Below, in pieces: positions 10,660-23,169 of a stretch of DNA of 64,000 bases. Below the pieces are notes generated by a model. It saw only the letters and a list, made by a program, of their open reading frames with translations, had not been told where the DNA came from and did not search any database. Origin of the DNA: Blasia pusilla (Eukaryota; Marchantiophyta; Marchantiopsida; Blasiales). The DNA is taken from positions 15,314,001 through 15,378,000 of the forward strand of contig CM114275.1 in assembly GCA_050084515.1 (NCBI GenBank), written 5' to 3'. The stretch's first letter is position 1, and each line of letters begins with the position of its first letter. The position numbers and the translations under genes were made by a program.

Positions 10660-10818
10660 ATTCCTACAAGCTTGCGGTGTATGTTGTGTGGTTCCGCCTG
10701 TGGTGCAGCCATTATGCTAGTCTGTGATGGATGTTCGAGAGGATGGCATATGGCATGTTTGACACCACCTCTCACTAGGATTCCTCACGGAAGATGGATG
10801 TGTTGGAGATGTACATAG
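10660..10818 (+). pseudogene. PHD finger at the end of the gypsy polyprotein
   Basis: All eight zinc ligands of a C4HC3 PHD finger are present: C-x2-C in RCMLCGS, C-x2-C in MLVCDGC, H-x2-C in GWHMAC, and C-x2-C in WMCWRC, with the typical PPL-x-x-IP-x-G-x-W linker. PHD fingers bind histone H3 tails by methylation state, so the likely role is steering integration to a chromatin type, the job chromodomains do in chromoviruses; that is inference. It follows integrase directly, after a small deletion near 10630 that changes frame, and ends in a stop at 10816-10818. Confidence 0.85.
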
Positions 10819-11640
10819 AATAGGTAGTTCTATATTCTGACTTGTGTCCTTGATATGGATGACAAGATGGCGACTAACGATAGGGCCACATGAGCACCCG
10901 GCCTTCTTGCTATTAGCGTCCGAGAGATGTATGTCATGGTAGGTAGCTATAGATGGCTATCTGGAGTTAGAGAGACCTAACTACCAGCTAGGGGGAAAAT
11001 TTGAGATATTTTGGTACTTCTTGTCTCGTTGTTTGGATGCCATGAGTTAGCATGGGATCGTGCGTGTTTGTGTTCGGTGACAGCGATGTATATTGTGTAG
11101 CGATGTGTATAACTATGACAACTATCACGTCTTTTAGGATAGATCGGTGAGATTTAGTAGAGCGCCTTTATGAGTAGTGGAGGACAGGCTCAGTAGGTCG
11201 AGGATGACCTGTTGAGGCCGGGGAAAATGTGAGAAAGCAATTTCCCCTTCGTTTCGGCTCATTTGGAGCCATATTGAGGAACTTACTATTTTAGGTAAGT
11301 ACCATTTTGAGTATATGATCAATTTTATATTTTTGGTAAGTGCCCTTTGACCTCTTACATCAGGTCAAGAGCCAAGGAGGTGACTTGGGAGCATAGGTTA
11401 TCATGGAGAGAGCTTGGGAGAGGGAAGGGGTATACCTCAAGGAGAGAGAGCTTGAGAACTCATTTTCTCTTTGTTGAACCTCTTAGCATGAGGCGGTGGA
11501 ACTATGTTCTTGCTTGCCTTGTGTGTGTAACCCAAGCCTCTCATTACGAGAGTGGGTTTGGTTTGACATTAAGAGAGACATGTGAGAATGCACACATGTG
11601 AGAACTATGGTGTTGTGAGAGAGATTTGATCTTATTTTAA
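10819..11640 (+). mobile_element. 3' noncoding end and LTR-like sequence of the gypsy
   Basis: After the PHD stop come about 190 noncoding bases ending in a purine run (AGCTAGGGGGAAAA, about 10989-11002). TGAGATATTTTGGTACTTC at 11014 then looks like an LTR start. The same start follows a purine run at about 57743. Related sequence recurs at 11645, 55560-56400 and 57700-58067. The right LTR boundary is unclear because the starting module occurs again at 11645. Confidence 0.5.
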
Positions 11641-13011
11641 TTGGAGATATTTTGGTACTTCTTGTCTCATTTTTTGGATGCCATGAGTTAGCATGCAATC
11701 GTGCGTGTTTGTGTGTGTGTTTGGTGATAGCGATGTATGTTGTGTAGCAATCTATATGCGTACGATAATGGCAACTGGACGAATCAGCGGATGTGTGGAG
11801 ATAACCGACTTATCAATCGGCATATAAAGTTCGATAGGTATGCTATGCCCACCCTTGAGAAGATCTTTGATATTATTAGGCATGCAAAGATCTTTAGTTT
11901 GTTGGATCTTCGAGTTGGATATCATCAGCTTCTTATCAGATTGGAGGACAAGAAGAAGATGATATTTTGGGGCATTGATCCTCACGTGAAGGATTGTTTG
12001 TACTAGTGGCGGTTCTTACCATTTGGGTTAAAGAACACTCCAACTGAGTTTCAGAGGGTCATGGATAGGATCTTGGAAGGTCTCGATTTTGCTAGGAGTT
12101 ATATTGATAACATCGTAGTCTTTAGCGCCACAATTGAGGAGCATGAGCGATATTTGGAGGAAGTGTTTTGACGATTGCAGTTACATGAGATGAAACTACA
12201 TGGAGGAAAGTGCAAGTTCTTCTACCTCGGTCATACGATATACCCACGTGGCCTTAGTGTGCAATAGACAAAAGTAGAGGCTATCTCACGTATTCCACGC
12301 CCTATAGATGTGAGTCAAGTTTGTGCATTCATGGGATTGGCGGACTTCTATTGACCATACGTCAAAGGTTTCAGGTTGATTGTGAAGCCACTAACCTTGC
12401 TGACCAAGGTGGATCACGAGTGGCAATGGGAGGATTAGTAGGAGTGCGTATTCTAGTTGCTCAAGGACATGTTGATATCCACGCCCATATTGAGGGGACC
12501 TATGAGGGGGCGTCCTTTCGAATTGCATACAGATTGGAGCATGTTGGAGCTTCGAGCAGTACTCACCCAACATGACAATGAGGGTAAAGAGTTCGTGGTG
12601 GCTTATGCTAGTCACTCGAACAATGTTGTAGAGGCACAATAAAGCTCATATGAGGATCAATGCTTGGGTGCAGTGTTGGCTGTCGGGCATTTCAAGTGTT
12701 ATTTAGTCGGCAACCCCTTGACCATCGTCACCAACCATCAGCCACTTAAGTGGTTGACGGAGTCAAACAAGCTTACATGGAAGCTTGTGAGGTGGGCTAT
12801 GTTGTTATAGGAGTATGATTTCCAAGTAGTGCATAGACCTGGGACGCTCAACAAGGATGCATATGGTTTGAGCCATAACCCACACCCGAGTCAACGAGAT
12901 GCGACTTGAGCTCACTGGCATGGAGAGAATGATCAGGAGTGCAAGGATGGCACGCGTTAGCCTATTCAGGCTTTTTGGCTGTGGAGAGCTAAAGTGTTAG
13001 TTGAAACTTTG
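11641..13011 (+). pseudogene. Second copy of the gypsy: LTR piece, RT and RNase H
   Basis: About 120 bp of LTR-like sequence is joined directly to mid-RT at 11761 (NGNWTNQRMCGDNRLINRHI), so gag, protease and methyltransferase are deleted in this copy. It then reads SLLDLRVGYHQL, YIDNIVVFS (YIDD mutated), and RNase H pieces FVVAYASHSNN and HQPLKWL. It is cut at 13011 by transposon T1 and resumes at 29947, then at 31868, then at 54253. Confidence 0.75.
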
Positions 13012-13120
13012 GAGGTGCGGTAAGAGGAGAGGAAGAGAGGAGAGAGGAGAGAGGAGAGAGGAAACTACCTTCAACCGAAATAGATACTTTTTTTTGAAGA
13101 GAGTTTCCGTTGGGTTGAAG
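13012..13120 (+). repeat. Transposon end A (T1 left terminus)
   Basis: GAGGTGCGGTAAGAGG followed by AGAGGAAGAGAGG-type purine repeats. Its reverse complement forms the right end of T2 (about 54135-54243). Ends A and B of the family share little beyond the purine-rich TAAGAGAGGAGAGGAAGAG block, so the terminal inverted repeats are imperfect and of low complexity. Confidence 0.75.
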
Positions 13121-13780
13121 AGTGGAACCTTTTTGTGTGAATTTTTTTGCACTTTTTTGTTCATTTATTAAACAATCCCACAGTTTTTTTTTCCTCTTCC
13201 ATATTTTGGCAACCCCTCTGAGTCCGACGAGTTGCAAATTGCTCAAAATTTAGAAAACTGAAAAATCAGTGGAATCATAAGTGTGGAACCAATCACTTTT
13301 TCCATCCAAGGTCTGGAAAAAATCTATCATTTGCCTCGGGCTGAATAGAGTTCAAGCTCAAAGTGAAGGTTGAGGAAAAATCAAAGTACAATCTAAAACC
13401 TCATTTTGCATCCTCAAAGTGGTTTGTTTAAAATACGCACTTCTTTGAGGGATGTAATTGGTTGATGGATTCCTACTCCTACCTCCGACTCTCTTAAAAC
13501 TACAAAGCCAACACATTGTACATGTGCTTACAAGGGAAATGCCTTTTGCCACTTGTTCTCTTTGGACAAAGTCATCACATGAACATGTGGGAAAGCAACA
13601 GATGTGCACCACATACACCCCCTGTGACACTTGAATTTACACTCGTTGTTCCCGACCCAATACATCCTTCCTATTCCATTGCCACTCAAGACATCTTTCG
13701 TGGCGATGATCTCCAAAGCTCGCAGTGGCTTTTCTCTCCACCGTTGGCCTGCACATTCTGTTTCTCTTCACCCCATTTCT

Positions 13781-14360
13781 AGACTCCAAATAATGGATTG
13801 AGATCATCCACCTTCTCCGGGTACATGTTGACATCAATCTTGGATTGAATCTGAGATGTGAAGGTCCGTAATCTGAACATGCTCGAACTTCCCCGTCTCA
13901 CGAGTCTAAAACCGGCACTTGTAAGATTGTCCGCGTCTTGAGTGCGATTCATGCCTCTGGCGATGGGCCAAATCGTGGGGTATTCGGGAGCTCCAATGGC
14001 GGCGGATAAGACTTCCGAAAGCGCAAGATTCATTTGGGCGTAAGAAGTACTTCAATTGATCCCCGGTCCTCTGAAGCGATCAAAGGTTTTGAGTCCCCAA
14101 AACCTGGCAGAGGTCGTCGGTCCTTGTCTCAGTTCTTATTTAGGAAAGTGCCGCATCCTCTCCTAATGCCATCAGATCCTACCCCGGTGGGTCCACGCCT
14201 GGGTTGCTCGAGATATATGCCACCGTTTTAGGTTGCAATCCACCTCCATTACCGGAATCCCATATTGTTGAACCACCCGGTGAGAGGATGTTGCGAGCTT
14301 CCAAAGAACGGAGGGCTTTTGAAATAAAACATTCGATTTTGGAGAAGTAACTCCATCAGA
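13781..14360 (-). pseudogene. Transposase 3' region remnant (T1 left end)
   Basis: Minus strand, matching T2 43700-44120 and extending past the point where T2 is interrupted. It reads SAAIGAPEYPTIWPIARGMN, DADNLTSAGFRLVRRGSS and a tail to about 13779. It shows that the T2 stop at 43723-43725 (TGA) is a mutation, because here the frame is open (TTGGAAGCTCGC). So the family transposase runs on into a C-terminal segment with a CPN-x2-C zinc-finger-like piece. Confidence 0.55.
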
Positions 14361-14429
14361 TTTGGGACGGGTTGGGGGGTCCCCGAATACACAGGCGGTG
14401 TAATTTCCTCATCCAAATCAATCACCGGA

Positions 14430-16200
14430 TGGTATTCAGCGCAGAGAGAGTAAGAGAGGAGAGGAAGAGAGGAAGAGAGGAGAGTCTCTCTTCAAAAAAA
14501 AGGGCCAAATCCGCCTCCTCTCTTCAAAACTTTATGACATATTTGAAATTTTTGTTTGCTTTCAAATCCATGAAATCTTTAGAAGAGAGTAGGTAGTGGT
14601 CCACATTTGGCCTAAAAAACCTCCTTTTTCCTTGGGGCGAAAAAAAGAAGACATCATAAGACCACTACAAACATTTTTCCATCACTCTCCATGTGAGCCT
14701 AAGTTTCTTAACATCTCCTCATCTCGGTCAACAAAAATCAGTGCCCTTGGTATTTTTGTTGGAGGACCACCCGGATGCCAACCCTAAGCATTCTGAAATT
14801 TCTACCTCATCTACTTCGAACCTGCCTAACTAAAGCCTCTTGAGCAACATTGATGGCATAGGCTCGACTGTCTCTTGGACATGCTTGAAGGTGAGATCTA
14901 CCTCTATATTCTTCCCATGCTTGCTTCTTCTCAACTGTTCGAGCCCCGCCCTCGGTTCACACCTCCACTTAGCTCCACCTGCACAAATCTTCCAGAAATC
15001 ACTCCTTGGATCCTCTCAACTCCATAGATCTCTCCTTGGATTCTCAAGCTTTATGGCCTTCAAATGAGGTCCTCTAGGCTTCCATGAGGAATATCTTCTA
15101 GCCCACAAGAGTCCAAGCATTTGAGCTCAGCCTCCATTGACCTCTTCTTAGCCCCTTATTCTTCATTTCTTGGCCCTAACAATCAGATCCACCCCTTGGT
15201 TCAAACCCTTCTCTACAACAAACAATCAAGCACTCTATCTCCTTCATTGGATACCCTAGAGACTCCCTAGTGCCTACATCATCTCCCTTGTCTCCTCTAG
15301 GCTTGAGGTCAATGGAGTGACATTTTGCATTATCACCTTGTACAATCTTCTTGACTTGTTCTTGATTGGCCTTTCTCTTGCACCACCTCCACAAGTCCAA
15401 AAACATATTCAGAAACTTTTACAAACACCATTATGGGTTCAAAAATCTCGTCCTTTATTACCTCAAGGAACTCGAAATGTACATTGAACCTAGTCTATGA
15501 TTTCTTGAAATTGACCTCGTCATCTACAAATTTACTCCTAACTCTCCTCGGTGATACCAAAGGAATGTCTGGGATTCAAGTGGCTACTCCGGCCGGTTAT
15601 AGACGGGATCGAAAATAATGGCGAATTTGAGAGCCTTGGCCCCCCCTAGGTACACCATAACGGTCCCATGTAACTGTCTGAGTCCCACCGCCTTCCTCGG
15701 CAAAGATACCTTGTAGGCTCTGCAATGTGACACCCATCCAATATCAATATCGCCTCCGGATGTAATACCACTATGGCAACCGCGGTAGAAGGAATCAACA
15801 CGTCTGAGAGAAGAAAAGAAGCCACGCCGCCTTTACGAGTTGAGGGGAAGGTGCCAAGGGAAGAAGCCCGCCAGAGTGCTCGATCCGAAAAGTCGATCGG
15901 CAATTTTCGGAATCAACAAGTTGCCTGGAGGTGGTAAAAGGGTGCGATGGTCAAAACCGAAAAGTTGCAAGGAGGAGAAATCCGGACGGGTTGCGATGGT
16001 CATAAAGTGAAAATTGCAAGGGGAGAAATCCGACGGGTTGCAAAGTACAAGACCGTGGAGTACATAGACGATCACATTCAAAAAGACAAAATGATCACCA
16101 AACATTTACAAGCACCACCATCGATCGAAAAAAATCTTACGCTTTATATCATCCGAAAAAAGCTGAATTGACATTTGATCTATTCTATGAAATCTTTTGC
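14430..16200. other. End-B arm, noncoding, with inserted gypsy fragment
   Basis: Matches T2 32770-34440 in the same orientation and T1 28200-29930 in reverse. It is noncoding: purine/pyrimidine-rich terminus, then unique sequence. From about 14788 to 15390 it is interrupted by a fragment that is the reverse complement of 480-620 and neighbouring gypsy 3' sequence. The family palindromes are mostly lost in this arm. Confidence 0.6.
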
Positions 16201-16800
16201 CTCATTATCAAAAACTCCCTACTCCAAACGCTGCGAGTCAAGGCTGCCGGTCGTTGAGTTCTTTGAACTCACTCGTCATCGTCGAGAGCTCTTGCAAAAT
16301 CACTTTCGGCCTTGCCCCCTCGATTTTGGGAATCGTTGGAAGTGACGATGGAGTCACTACCAAGGGTGGCTCTGGAACCGAGCTCTGGCTTCGGTGGAGA
16401 GTTGCCCCAACGAGCCTTTCAGATTCGCCTTTGCCTCCTTGCAAGGTCAAGCGATTCTGCCTTCCTCGAGGCAGAATGTTTCGCCACTCGCCATGCGCCT
16501 TTGATACTCGCCCCCTGAAAGGCCCACTAAGTCGAACACCAAGTCACCCGGCCTTGAGCAGAGCTCGATGAGCGTTGCATCGTGGTGGCGACTTTTCCCT
16601 TCCTCCCGAGCGGTCTTGTCTTGCATGTAAATTCGGGGAATGGTACAAACTTTCTAAGTTTGCCCACCCATCGAGCATGGATCCACAGGATCTGGATCTT
16701 GAACACTGAAATTGTGCTCGGGCCGAAGCGAAGCGATACGAAGTAAACCAAGACGAAACAATGTCGAAACTAAAGAAGTCGCTTTGAGAAGATTTTCAAT
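16200..16800 (-). pseudogene. Beta-class methyltransferase exon (T1, left half)
   Basis: Reverse complement of the exon at 27609-28140, about 85-90% similar by eye. Several small deletions break the frame (LIELCSRPGDLVFDL is still legible around 16530-16580). Upstream on the same strand are two palindromes (about 16815-16878) and then the LTR of the nested gypsy. Confidence 0.6.
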
Positions 16801-16883
16801 AAGCGACTTTGGATCAACTGTCGGAGTCCGACGGGTTGTTTTCTCCGGACCCACCCGTCGGAACCCCGACGGGTTCGATTCTT

Positions 16884-17987
16884 TGTCTCACCGGGTAATA
16901 CATGGCAAAGACACAACCAGGTGAAAAATCTAGTTCCACCAGTTCGGTCCCATGTAAGAGCTTAGGGCCGATCGGAAGATCAGATTGCAAGATATACTCC
17001 TTAACTCATGTAAACCCCACCTCTTTACCTTAAGAGGCTGGGGGAACTCTCTCCACTTGATATCACAATCCTATCCTCACCCTACTAACCAAAACTCCTT
17101 CCTTTCTCTTGAGTGCTTTGAGTGGAGTGGCAAGTGGAACCCAACAAGAGACTCTACTTAGAATTCACGTCAAGGATGACCACGGTAGCATAAGGTCCTC
17201 CAATGTCTGCCTTGGACTAGTTGAATGTACCAAGGCATCCTCTAAAGTACACCCGACTCCTAACCGATCAGGTAGTGCAATCACCTTCTTCTTCTCCTGT
17301 ATTACCCTTGCTTGAACTGCTGTTCTCCCTTCTTGTTGGTAGTAGGAGACTTACAGTGAGCCCATGGTCTTCTACCTCTGACAGGGAGCTCAAGCATGAC
17401 CCTCTCTCTCTCTCCACTCACTAACTCTTATCACTTACAGACCTGGAAGTCCAAGTTGTCACACCTTGGAAGTAATCATGTGATTGGTGTCAAAGGCCAA
17501 GCTTAGGTGGGCGAAAGACAAGCTTTCCAAGCACACCTTGGTGGAGCACAATCTTGGAACCCAAGCTTGCCTCCCCTCTCTTGGTAGATCCTCTTGTCCT
17601 CTCCCTGCACTTTTGAATGATTAGTTGAATCATCTCCAAGAATCTCCCTTCATCAAGCCCTCCCCAACTCATCACTCAATCATGCACATACTCAGATACA
17701 AGGCAATGGTGTGAACTCATTTCACACGGCTACCTCTGTGTATCACAAAATCATAGAGTACATGAGAGACCTTCTTAGTCTCAGCCCCCTTCAAGCACAC
17801 TACACACTACCTAGACTGGGAGCACAAAAGCTGTGTTGGTTAGCTTGGCTCAAGAGATCGAGTGTCTACTAGCCAACAAAGCATGTCTATGCCCGCCTTC
17901 AAGCAAACCCACCAGAGTATTTATAAGTGAAGTTGAGAGCCTCTTCTTCCTTGAGCTTCTGGGAATTCGGGTTCCTACCTTCCTAAA
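16884..17987 (-). mobile_element. 3' LTR of nested gypsy in T1
   Basis: Reverse complement of the LTR at 671-1775: on the plus strand it starts TGTCTCACCGG and ends CCTTCCTAAA, next to a pyrimidine run that is the polypurine tract on the other strand. It sits in the palindrome-containing intron of the methyltransferase cargo gene. Confidence 0.7.
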
Positions 17988-18099
17988 AATCTACCTCCCC
18001 TAAGCATCTACTCCAAGGCATCTCTGCCTGAAATTTTGACCTCATCTACCATTTGAACCTGTTCTCACTAGCATTTCCCAAGCTTGCTTCTTCTCAAGC

Positions 18100-18305
18100 T
18101 GGTTCGAGATTCCCTGGGTGCTCCTCACCTGATCTCACCCGATCTCCTCATTTGCTAATTACTTCCTGCTTTGCTCCTCACTGATCATTACTTCCTGTTG
18201 CTCCTCATCTCACTGATCTCTCGATCTCACTGATCTCCTCAACTCCTCACTTTGATCTCACCTGATCTCTCGGTGATAATTACTTCCCTGCTGCTCCTCA
18301 CGATA
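18100..18305. repeat. Degenerate CTGATCTC / CTCCTCA tandem repeat
   Basis: A low-order tandem of CTCCTCACTGATCTCAC-like units between the LTR and the integrase end. It occupies the place held by the minisatellite of 196-465 in the related copy (reverse strand). It looks like independent expansion or decay of the same tract. Confidence 0.55.
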
Positions 18306-19330
18306 AGGCCTAAACAAATGAATGTGTAGCTTTCGAAACTTTTGGGGTCGACTATCATACATCAGCACCATGTCCCCTCCTTCATTGGATCATGTTGTAT
18401 TCGGTTATCAAACCTCATCTTCCTTTGGTCTTTGAACGGCCTTGGTCTTCTCTAATGATGCCTTTCTCTCCTCCTCTAGGGCATCAATCATATCCAACAT
18501 GCTATCTTTGCCACCTTCAGGTTGGAAGTGCCCTTCTAGAGTATGATGGGTCTTCAACTCCAACTACTACTGGGAGAGGGTTCGCCCATACACCAAGAAG
18601 TAGGGACTTTTCCTGTGGTGCTCTTCTCAGCTAAGTTGTAAGCATGGATTTGAAGCTAATTTCTGTCCCAACTCGATATGTGAGCTCCCACTATCTTGGT
18701 CCAAATGGCACCAATGATCCCATTTAAATTGCAGATTGTTGTTCTAGCTTCTTCTACTCACCTAACTAGAGTCCCAAAAGTATCTAACACACATGGGAGC
18801 CACTCATGAAGGGGAACATATAATCCCTGGGCGACCTTAACGGAGAGCATGCTAGTTTTGAAAGCCATCTTCAATCAACGCCCCATGTCATAGTATTTTC
18901 TTATCCTTGATCCATTCACTCTTGCCGGTAATGCTTCCCCATCTAGTGTAGCCAAAGACAAAGAACCATTCTTAAATCTGAGATTACCGATAAGGCCCAA
19001 GCGATGTGCAATTTTCTTTCTGGAAACTTTTGGTGTCGACTATCATACATCAACACCAAGTCCCCATCCTTCATTTGGATCATGCTTTATTCGGTTATCA
19101 AACCTCATCTTCCTTTTTGCTGAACGGCCTTGGTCTTCTCTAGTCGCCTTTCTCTCCTCCTCTAGGGCATCAATCATATCCATTTGCTATCTATGCCACC
19201 TTCGAGGTTGGAAGTGCCCTTCTAGAGTATGATCAGTCTTCAACTCCAACTCTACTACGAGAGAGGGTTCTTCCCATACACCAAGAAGTAGGGACTTTTC
19301 CCGTGGTGCTCTTCTTTGTGTTGTAAGCAT
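18304..19330. repeat. Direct duplication of integrase C-terminal segment
   Basis: About 18320-18640 and 19020-19325 are direct repeats, sharing GTCGACTATCATACATCA and CTAGGGCATCAATCATATCC. Both encode, on the minus strand, the integrase C-terminal piece of the nested gypsy. The offset is about 690 bp. Confidence 0.7.
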
Positions 19331-21415
19331 GGAAGTGAAGCTAATATCCTATCCCAATCTGATTTTGAGTCGCCACTATCTTGGTCAAAATAGCACCAAT
19401 GATCCCATCGGCTCTCTCGGTGAGACCATTAGCCTTAGGGTTGTAAGGTGTGGTCAACCTATGCTTGATCGGTCTTTGCTCTGTTATAGCCTGAATCACC
19501 TCATTAATGAAGTGCAAACCTCTATCACTCACTAACTCCCAAACCTCATGAGAATATGCTCATACAAGAACCTCCCAGCAGCTTTCACCATCATTCTTCC
19601 TTGTGGCCTTAGCTTCCACCCACTTAGTAGCATAATCGGTGGCTAGAATAATGTACCTATTTCTATGGCCCTTACTAGCAGGAGTGATAGGACCAATGAA
19701 GTCAATTCCCCACTTAGCAAAAGGACCCAAAGGGATGATAGGTGTGAGTGGCGGTGATCCTTAATCAAGGTTTGCACTGAATGTTGGCAAGGGTCACAAC
19801 TTCGATGTACTTGTGCACATCTCTATGGAGGGTAGGCCACCAGTACCTGATTCGAATCTTCTTGATGGTGGTCTCAATCCAAAGTGACCTCCCTCCTCTC
19901 CTGAGTGGAATGTGTGCATGATTCTCGGACTTTCTCCCTTACTCACACACCTTCTCAACTTTGTCATCGGTCCAAGTTTGAACAACACATCCTCGATCAA
20001 TGCATATGGCCTGCCTTTAACTATAAACATCTTTTGTTTTTGAGAGTTTTGGGTGGAACAACTCCCTCTTTGAGATACCTTCTAATCTCAAAGATACTCA
20101 TCCCCTTCTTCGAAATGGCAAAGAGGTGTTCATCAGAAACTCGGCAACAATAGCGTTTCTCATCTCTTCCTCCTCTAGCCACGGACAGGTAGTCAACATT
20201 CTTGTTCCCCATCCCTGGCTTCACCTTGATCCGGTATTGGAACTCTTGTAGTAGCATAACCCACCTTGCAACTCTGCCGGATAGATCAGCCTTGTTGACC
20301 AGATGTTTGATGGCATCATGATCGGTGTGAAAGACCACATCATAGCCGAGGAGGTAATGCTGAACTTCTTACACGCAAAAATGATGTTAGTCCGTAGTTT
20401 CTCTCATTGAACTCAACTACCTACTAGCATAATAAATTGGCCTCTCCTCTTTGTCCTCTCCATCGCCACAATATAATTCCTATGCAAAATCCGGAAGCAT
20501 CACCAGTTACATGGAACTCTCTATCAAACCTTGGTCTTTCGCCATCATGGGTGCCTTCACCATCCTTGCCTTGAGCTCCCTAAAGGCTTCCTCTTGGCGA
20601 TCTGCCCAAAGTGGAATGTAGCCTCCTTCTTGAAACTCGGTCAATGGGAGAGCAATCTTAGCATATCCCTCTATAAACCTCCTATAATAACCAACCATGC
20701 CAAGGAAGCCTCGAACTTCTTTCACACTAGTGGGTGCTTTGAGAGCCAAGATGGTGGTCACTTTATCAGTCTCTGACAATCCCCTCGGCCGATACTCTAT
20801 GCCCCAACAAGATCCCACTCTCCATCCCGATTAAGCACTTTCTGGGTTTAACTTCAGATTGGCTTCCTTACATCTTTCAAAGGTAAGCCTCAAATGTTGT
20901 AGATGCTCCTCCCTTTTACTGAAAACGCAAAATCATCGATGAAGACCTCTAGAAAATGCCTCAAGAAATCATGAAAAATGTCTCTCATGATCCTCGAAAT
21001 GTACTGGAGCATTACACAATCCAAAGGGCATCCTGCAAAATGCATAAGTCCCCAATCAGTGGTGAATGTAGTGTAGATCTGGTCTCCAACTCGATGAAGG
21101 TCTGGTAGTACCCGACATACCGTCCAAGAAAGTGTACACCGATGACCAGCGACATGGTCAAAGATGATATCGGTGAAGGGCAGCGGGTAGAAGTCCTTCT
21201 TGGTAGCCTCATTCAACTTTCTATACTCTTGACAAACTCTGATCTTGGCTATTCCATCAGCTCCCACCTTCTTTGGCACAATCACAATGGGGATACCCAC
21301 TCACTATGTTTTACCGGATAGATAAATCTGCTTCCAATAGCTTATCCAACTCCTCCTTCACTTTCAAGGAGTACTTTGGATTGAGCCTGATGCCTTTGCT
21401 GTATTGCCTTTGCCT
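19331..21415 (-). pseudogene. Nested gypsy pol remnant: RT, RNase H, integrase
   Basis: Minus strand, right to left. RT: IPIVIVPKKVGADGIAK, VCQEYRKLNEATKKDFYPLP, FTTDWG, and LEVFIDDFAFS with the catalytic IDD intact. Connection: GFLGMVGYYRRFIEGYAKIA. RNase H: FHTDHDAIKHLVNKADLSGR then VARWVMLLQEFQY. Integrase: HTFHSGEEGGHFG, MSDRGLHFINEV and TPYNPKANGLTERADGI, carrying the second Asp and the Glu of the triad. Frameshifts and deletions are frequent. The upstream gag and 5' LTR are missing: at about 21415 the sequence returns to the cargo gene. The RT wording is of the non-chromovirus (Athila/Tat-like) kind, which is tentative. Confidence 0.75.
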
Positions 21416-23160
21416 TTGTATCGGCGATCAAGAGATCCACCGCAACCTCTTCCACCACTCCATTCACCGTCCAGGCAGCGTGCCCATTTCATTGGAGCTT
21501 TCGTCCCAGTGTTGTCAATTTTTCGATGGCGGTTGTCGACGCTTAAGGCCAAGCTCTTGACTCATCGAAAGAGGTGAATCAAGGAGGACGCTTGTCCGGT
21601 CGTTGTTTTTCTGTGTCTTCCCAAGGATGATGGGTATTCTCCTTGGGACAACCGGGCACCTCTCGCTTCGCTTCTCCCTAGTCAGGGGACGGCTTGTCGG
21701 GGTTTCTATGACCTCGGATTCTGGTGGCGTTTTCTTCGCCGAGGACCTGGTCCGACCCTCTCTCCCTGCTCGTCCGGACGATTCCACCTCTGGCCTCTCA
21801 TCTTCAGGCTCTCTTTGGGAAGTCTCGGCCTCTGAATTTTTCCCTCCCCTCGCCTTGCCTTTGAGACCCATTTGTGGATTTGTCTTTGGTCTGTCCGAAC
21901 CTTGAAGCCAACTCTGTCTCGTGGGCTGCTCTTCGCATCTCCTCCGAAGAAGTCTTCAGTGGGACGAAATTGGGGATGTCGTCTTGTCCCGAGGCCTTTG
22001 CATCATGAAGCACTCGTAAGTCCTTATCCGTGATGTCTTCAGGGTCGTTGAAGTCGAGCCAAATGGGGCGATTCTCCACCTCCCAATCCGACATGTGCTG
22101 ACCCATCTCCACGTCGTACATGGAGAATGTCTGTGCATCCGGCGGCAAAGCCCACAATTTCAAGGCTACCGGTAATTTTACCCATGTACCTGCGTTCTTA
22201 CACTGGACGAGGTACCTAAATACCATCCGTTGGGCAGCTTTTAGTCGAACATTATCGGCCGTCTGCTCTTGTAGATCTCGCTTCTTCTTCGCTTGATCCC
22301 GTTTGTTACCCTCTACTTCTTCGTCAAGCTCTACTTAAGGGAGGACGCAAACCTTGAACATGGTCTTGAATCCAGGGTTCTTGGTTGGCTTGTCCCGGAT
22401 GTCGTCGAGCCAAACCTCGTAATCTCTAGAACTTTCAAGGTTTGCTTCGGCGGAATGGGCTCTAATCTTTGAGCTCGCTTGCAGGCCCAAAGACGGACTT
22501 CCGATTACCAACGCGTCCCGTGCAACGACCATTCGCGTAGCCAATGCGAGATCATCTGGTTCGGACACACCGGAGGATGGTGTGTCGCCCTCTTCGGGCC
22601 TCGAGCCCTCGAGATCGATTTTCATCGTCGTATCCTCTGAACTCGCTGATCCCGGAGAACGCAAAAACGATGCACGCGATCCAGCGACACTTTCTCCCAA
22701 TCCGACCATGCGGATCTTCATCCCTCTTCGACGCTTGATAATCGCCTTGAGCTCCTTGTAGAACTCGGACCAAGTTCGGGGTTGAGAATCTTGATGTATC
22801 GCTGCATCTTGCTCGCCCGTGTATTTCGTTGGGCGAATCTGGCTAGCCTTGATGAATTTGGCGCGCTTCAGACGCAGATACCTTCTCCCTCGCTCAAGCT
22901 CCGGTCGAGCGCTTTTTTCTTCGGCCTGTATCTTCGACCAAAGCAAAGGATGGTTCATGCATCTTGAGAAATAAACTTGTTTGCCCAAGTTTTCTTCTTA
23001 ACTGAGCACCCTTTGCAAGCATCTCGATTGACGAGGGCATCGCCCAAGAACCCCCTGTACTCTCCCAGGTGCGTCGTAAGCACCTTCCTCACCCGATCGC
23101 AGTCCTGGATCCAATGGTGGGTGACATTCCCCTCCGATACAATCATGCACATCCAAACTC
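21416..23160 (-). pseudogene. ParB-methyltransferase cargo gene, middle part (T1 left half)
   Basis: Minus strand, matching T2 35840-37582. From right to left it reads IVSEGNVTHHWIQDCDRVRK, a helical segment (FYKELKAIIKRRR), NLESSRDYEVWLDDIRDKPT, the stretch MVFRYLVQCKNAGTWVKLPV with WLDFNDPEDITDKDLRVLHD, and a charged low-complexity linker. The ParB exon that should precede it is absent, because the upstream palindromic intron (23170-23641) is fused to reversed transposase sequence. No catalytic motif lies in this part; the motif IV segment was removed by the nested gypsy. Confidence 0.6.
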
Positions 23161-23169
23161 AACCCGTCA

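Larger units (their letters stand above)
2835..11640 (+). mobile_element. Ty3/gypsy element with C5 methyltransferase and PHD finger
   Basis: Order on the plus strand: gag, zinc knuckles, (solo LTR inserted at 4549-5546), aspartic protease, C5-cytosine methyltransferase, reverse transcriptase, RNase H, integrase, PHD finger, then LTR-like sequence. Protease, methyltransferase and reverse transcriptase share one reading frame from 5551 to about 8740, broken by stop codons only, so the methyltransferase is part of the pol polyprotein and not a neighbouring gene. A frameshift near 8730-8870 puts RNase H and integrase in another frame, and a deletion near 10630 sits between integrase and PHD. Gene order protease-RT-RH-IN is that of Ty3/gypsy. 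The copy is dead; a second partial copy (11645-54500) supports RT to integrase as a real family. Confidence 0.8.
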
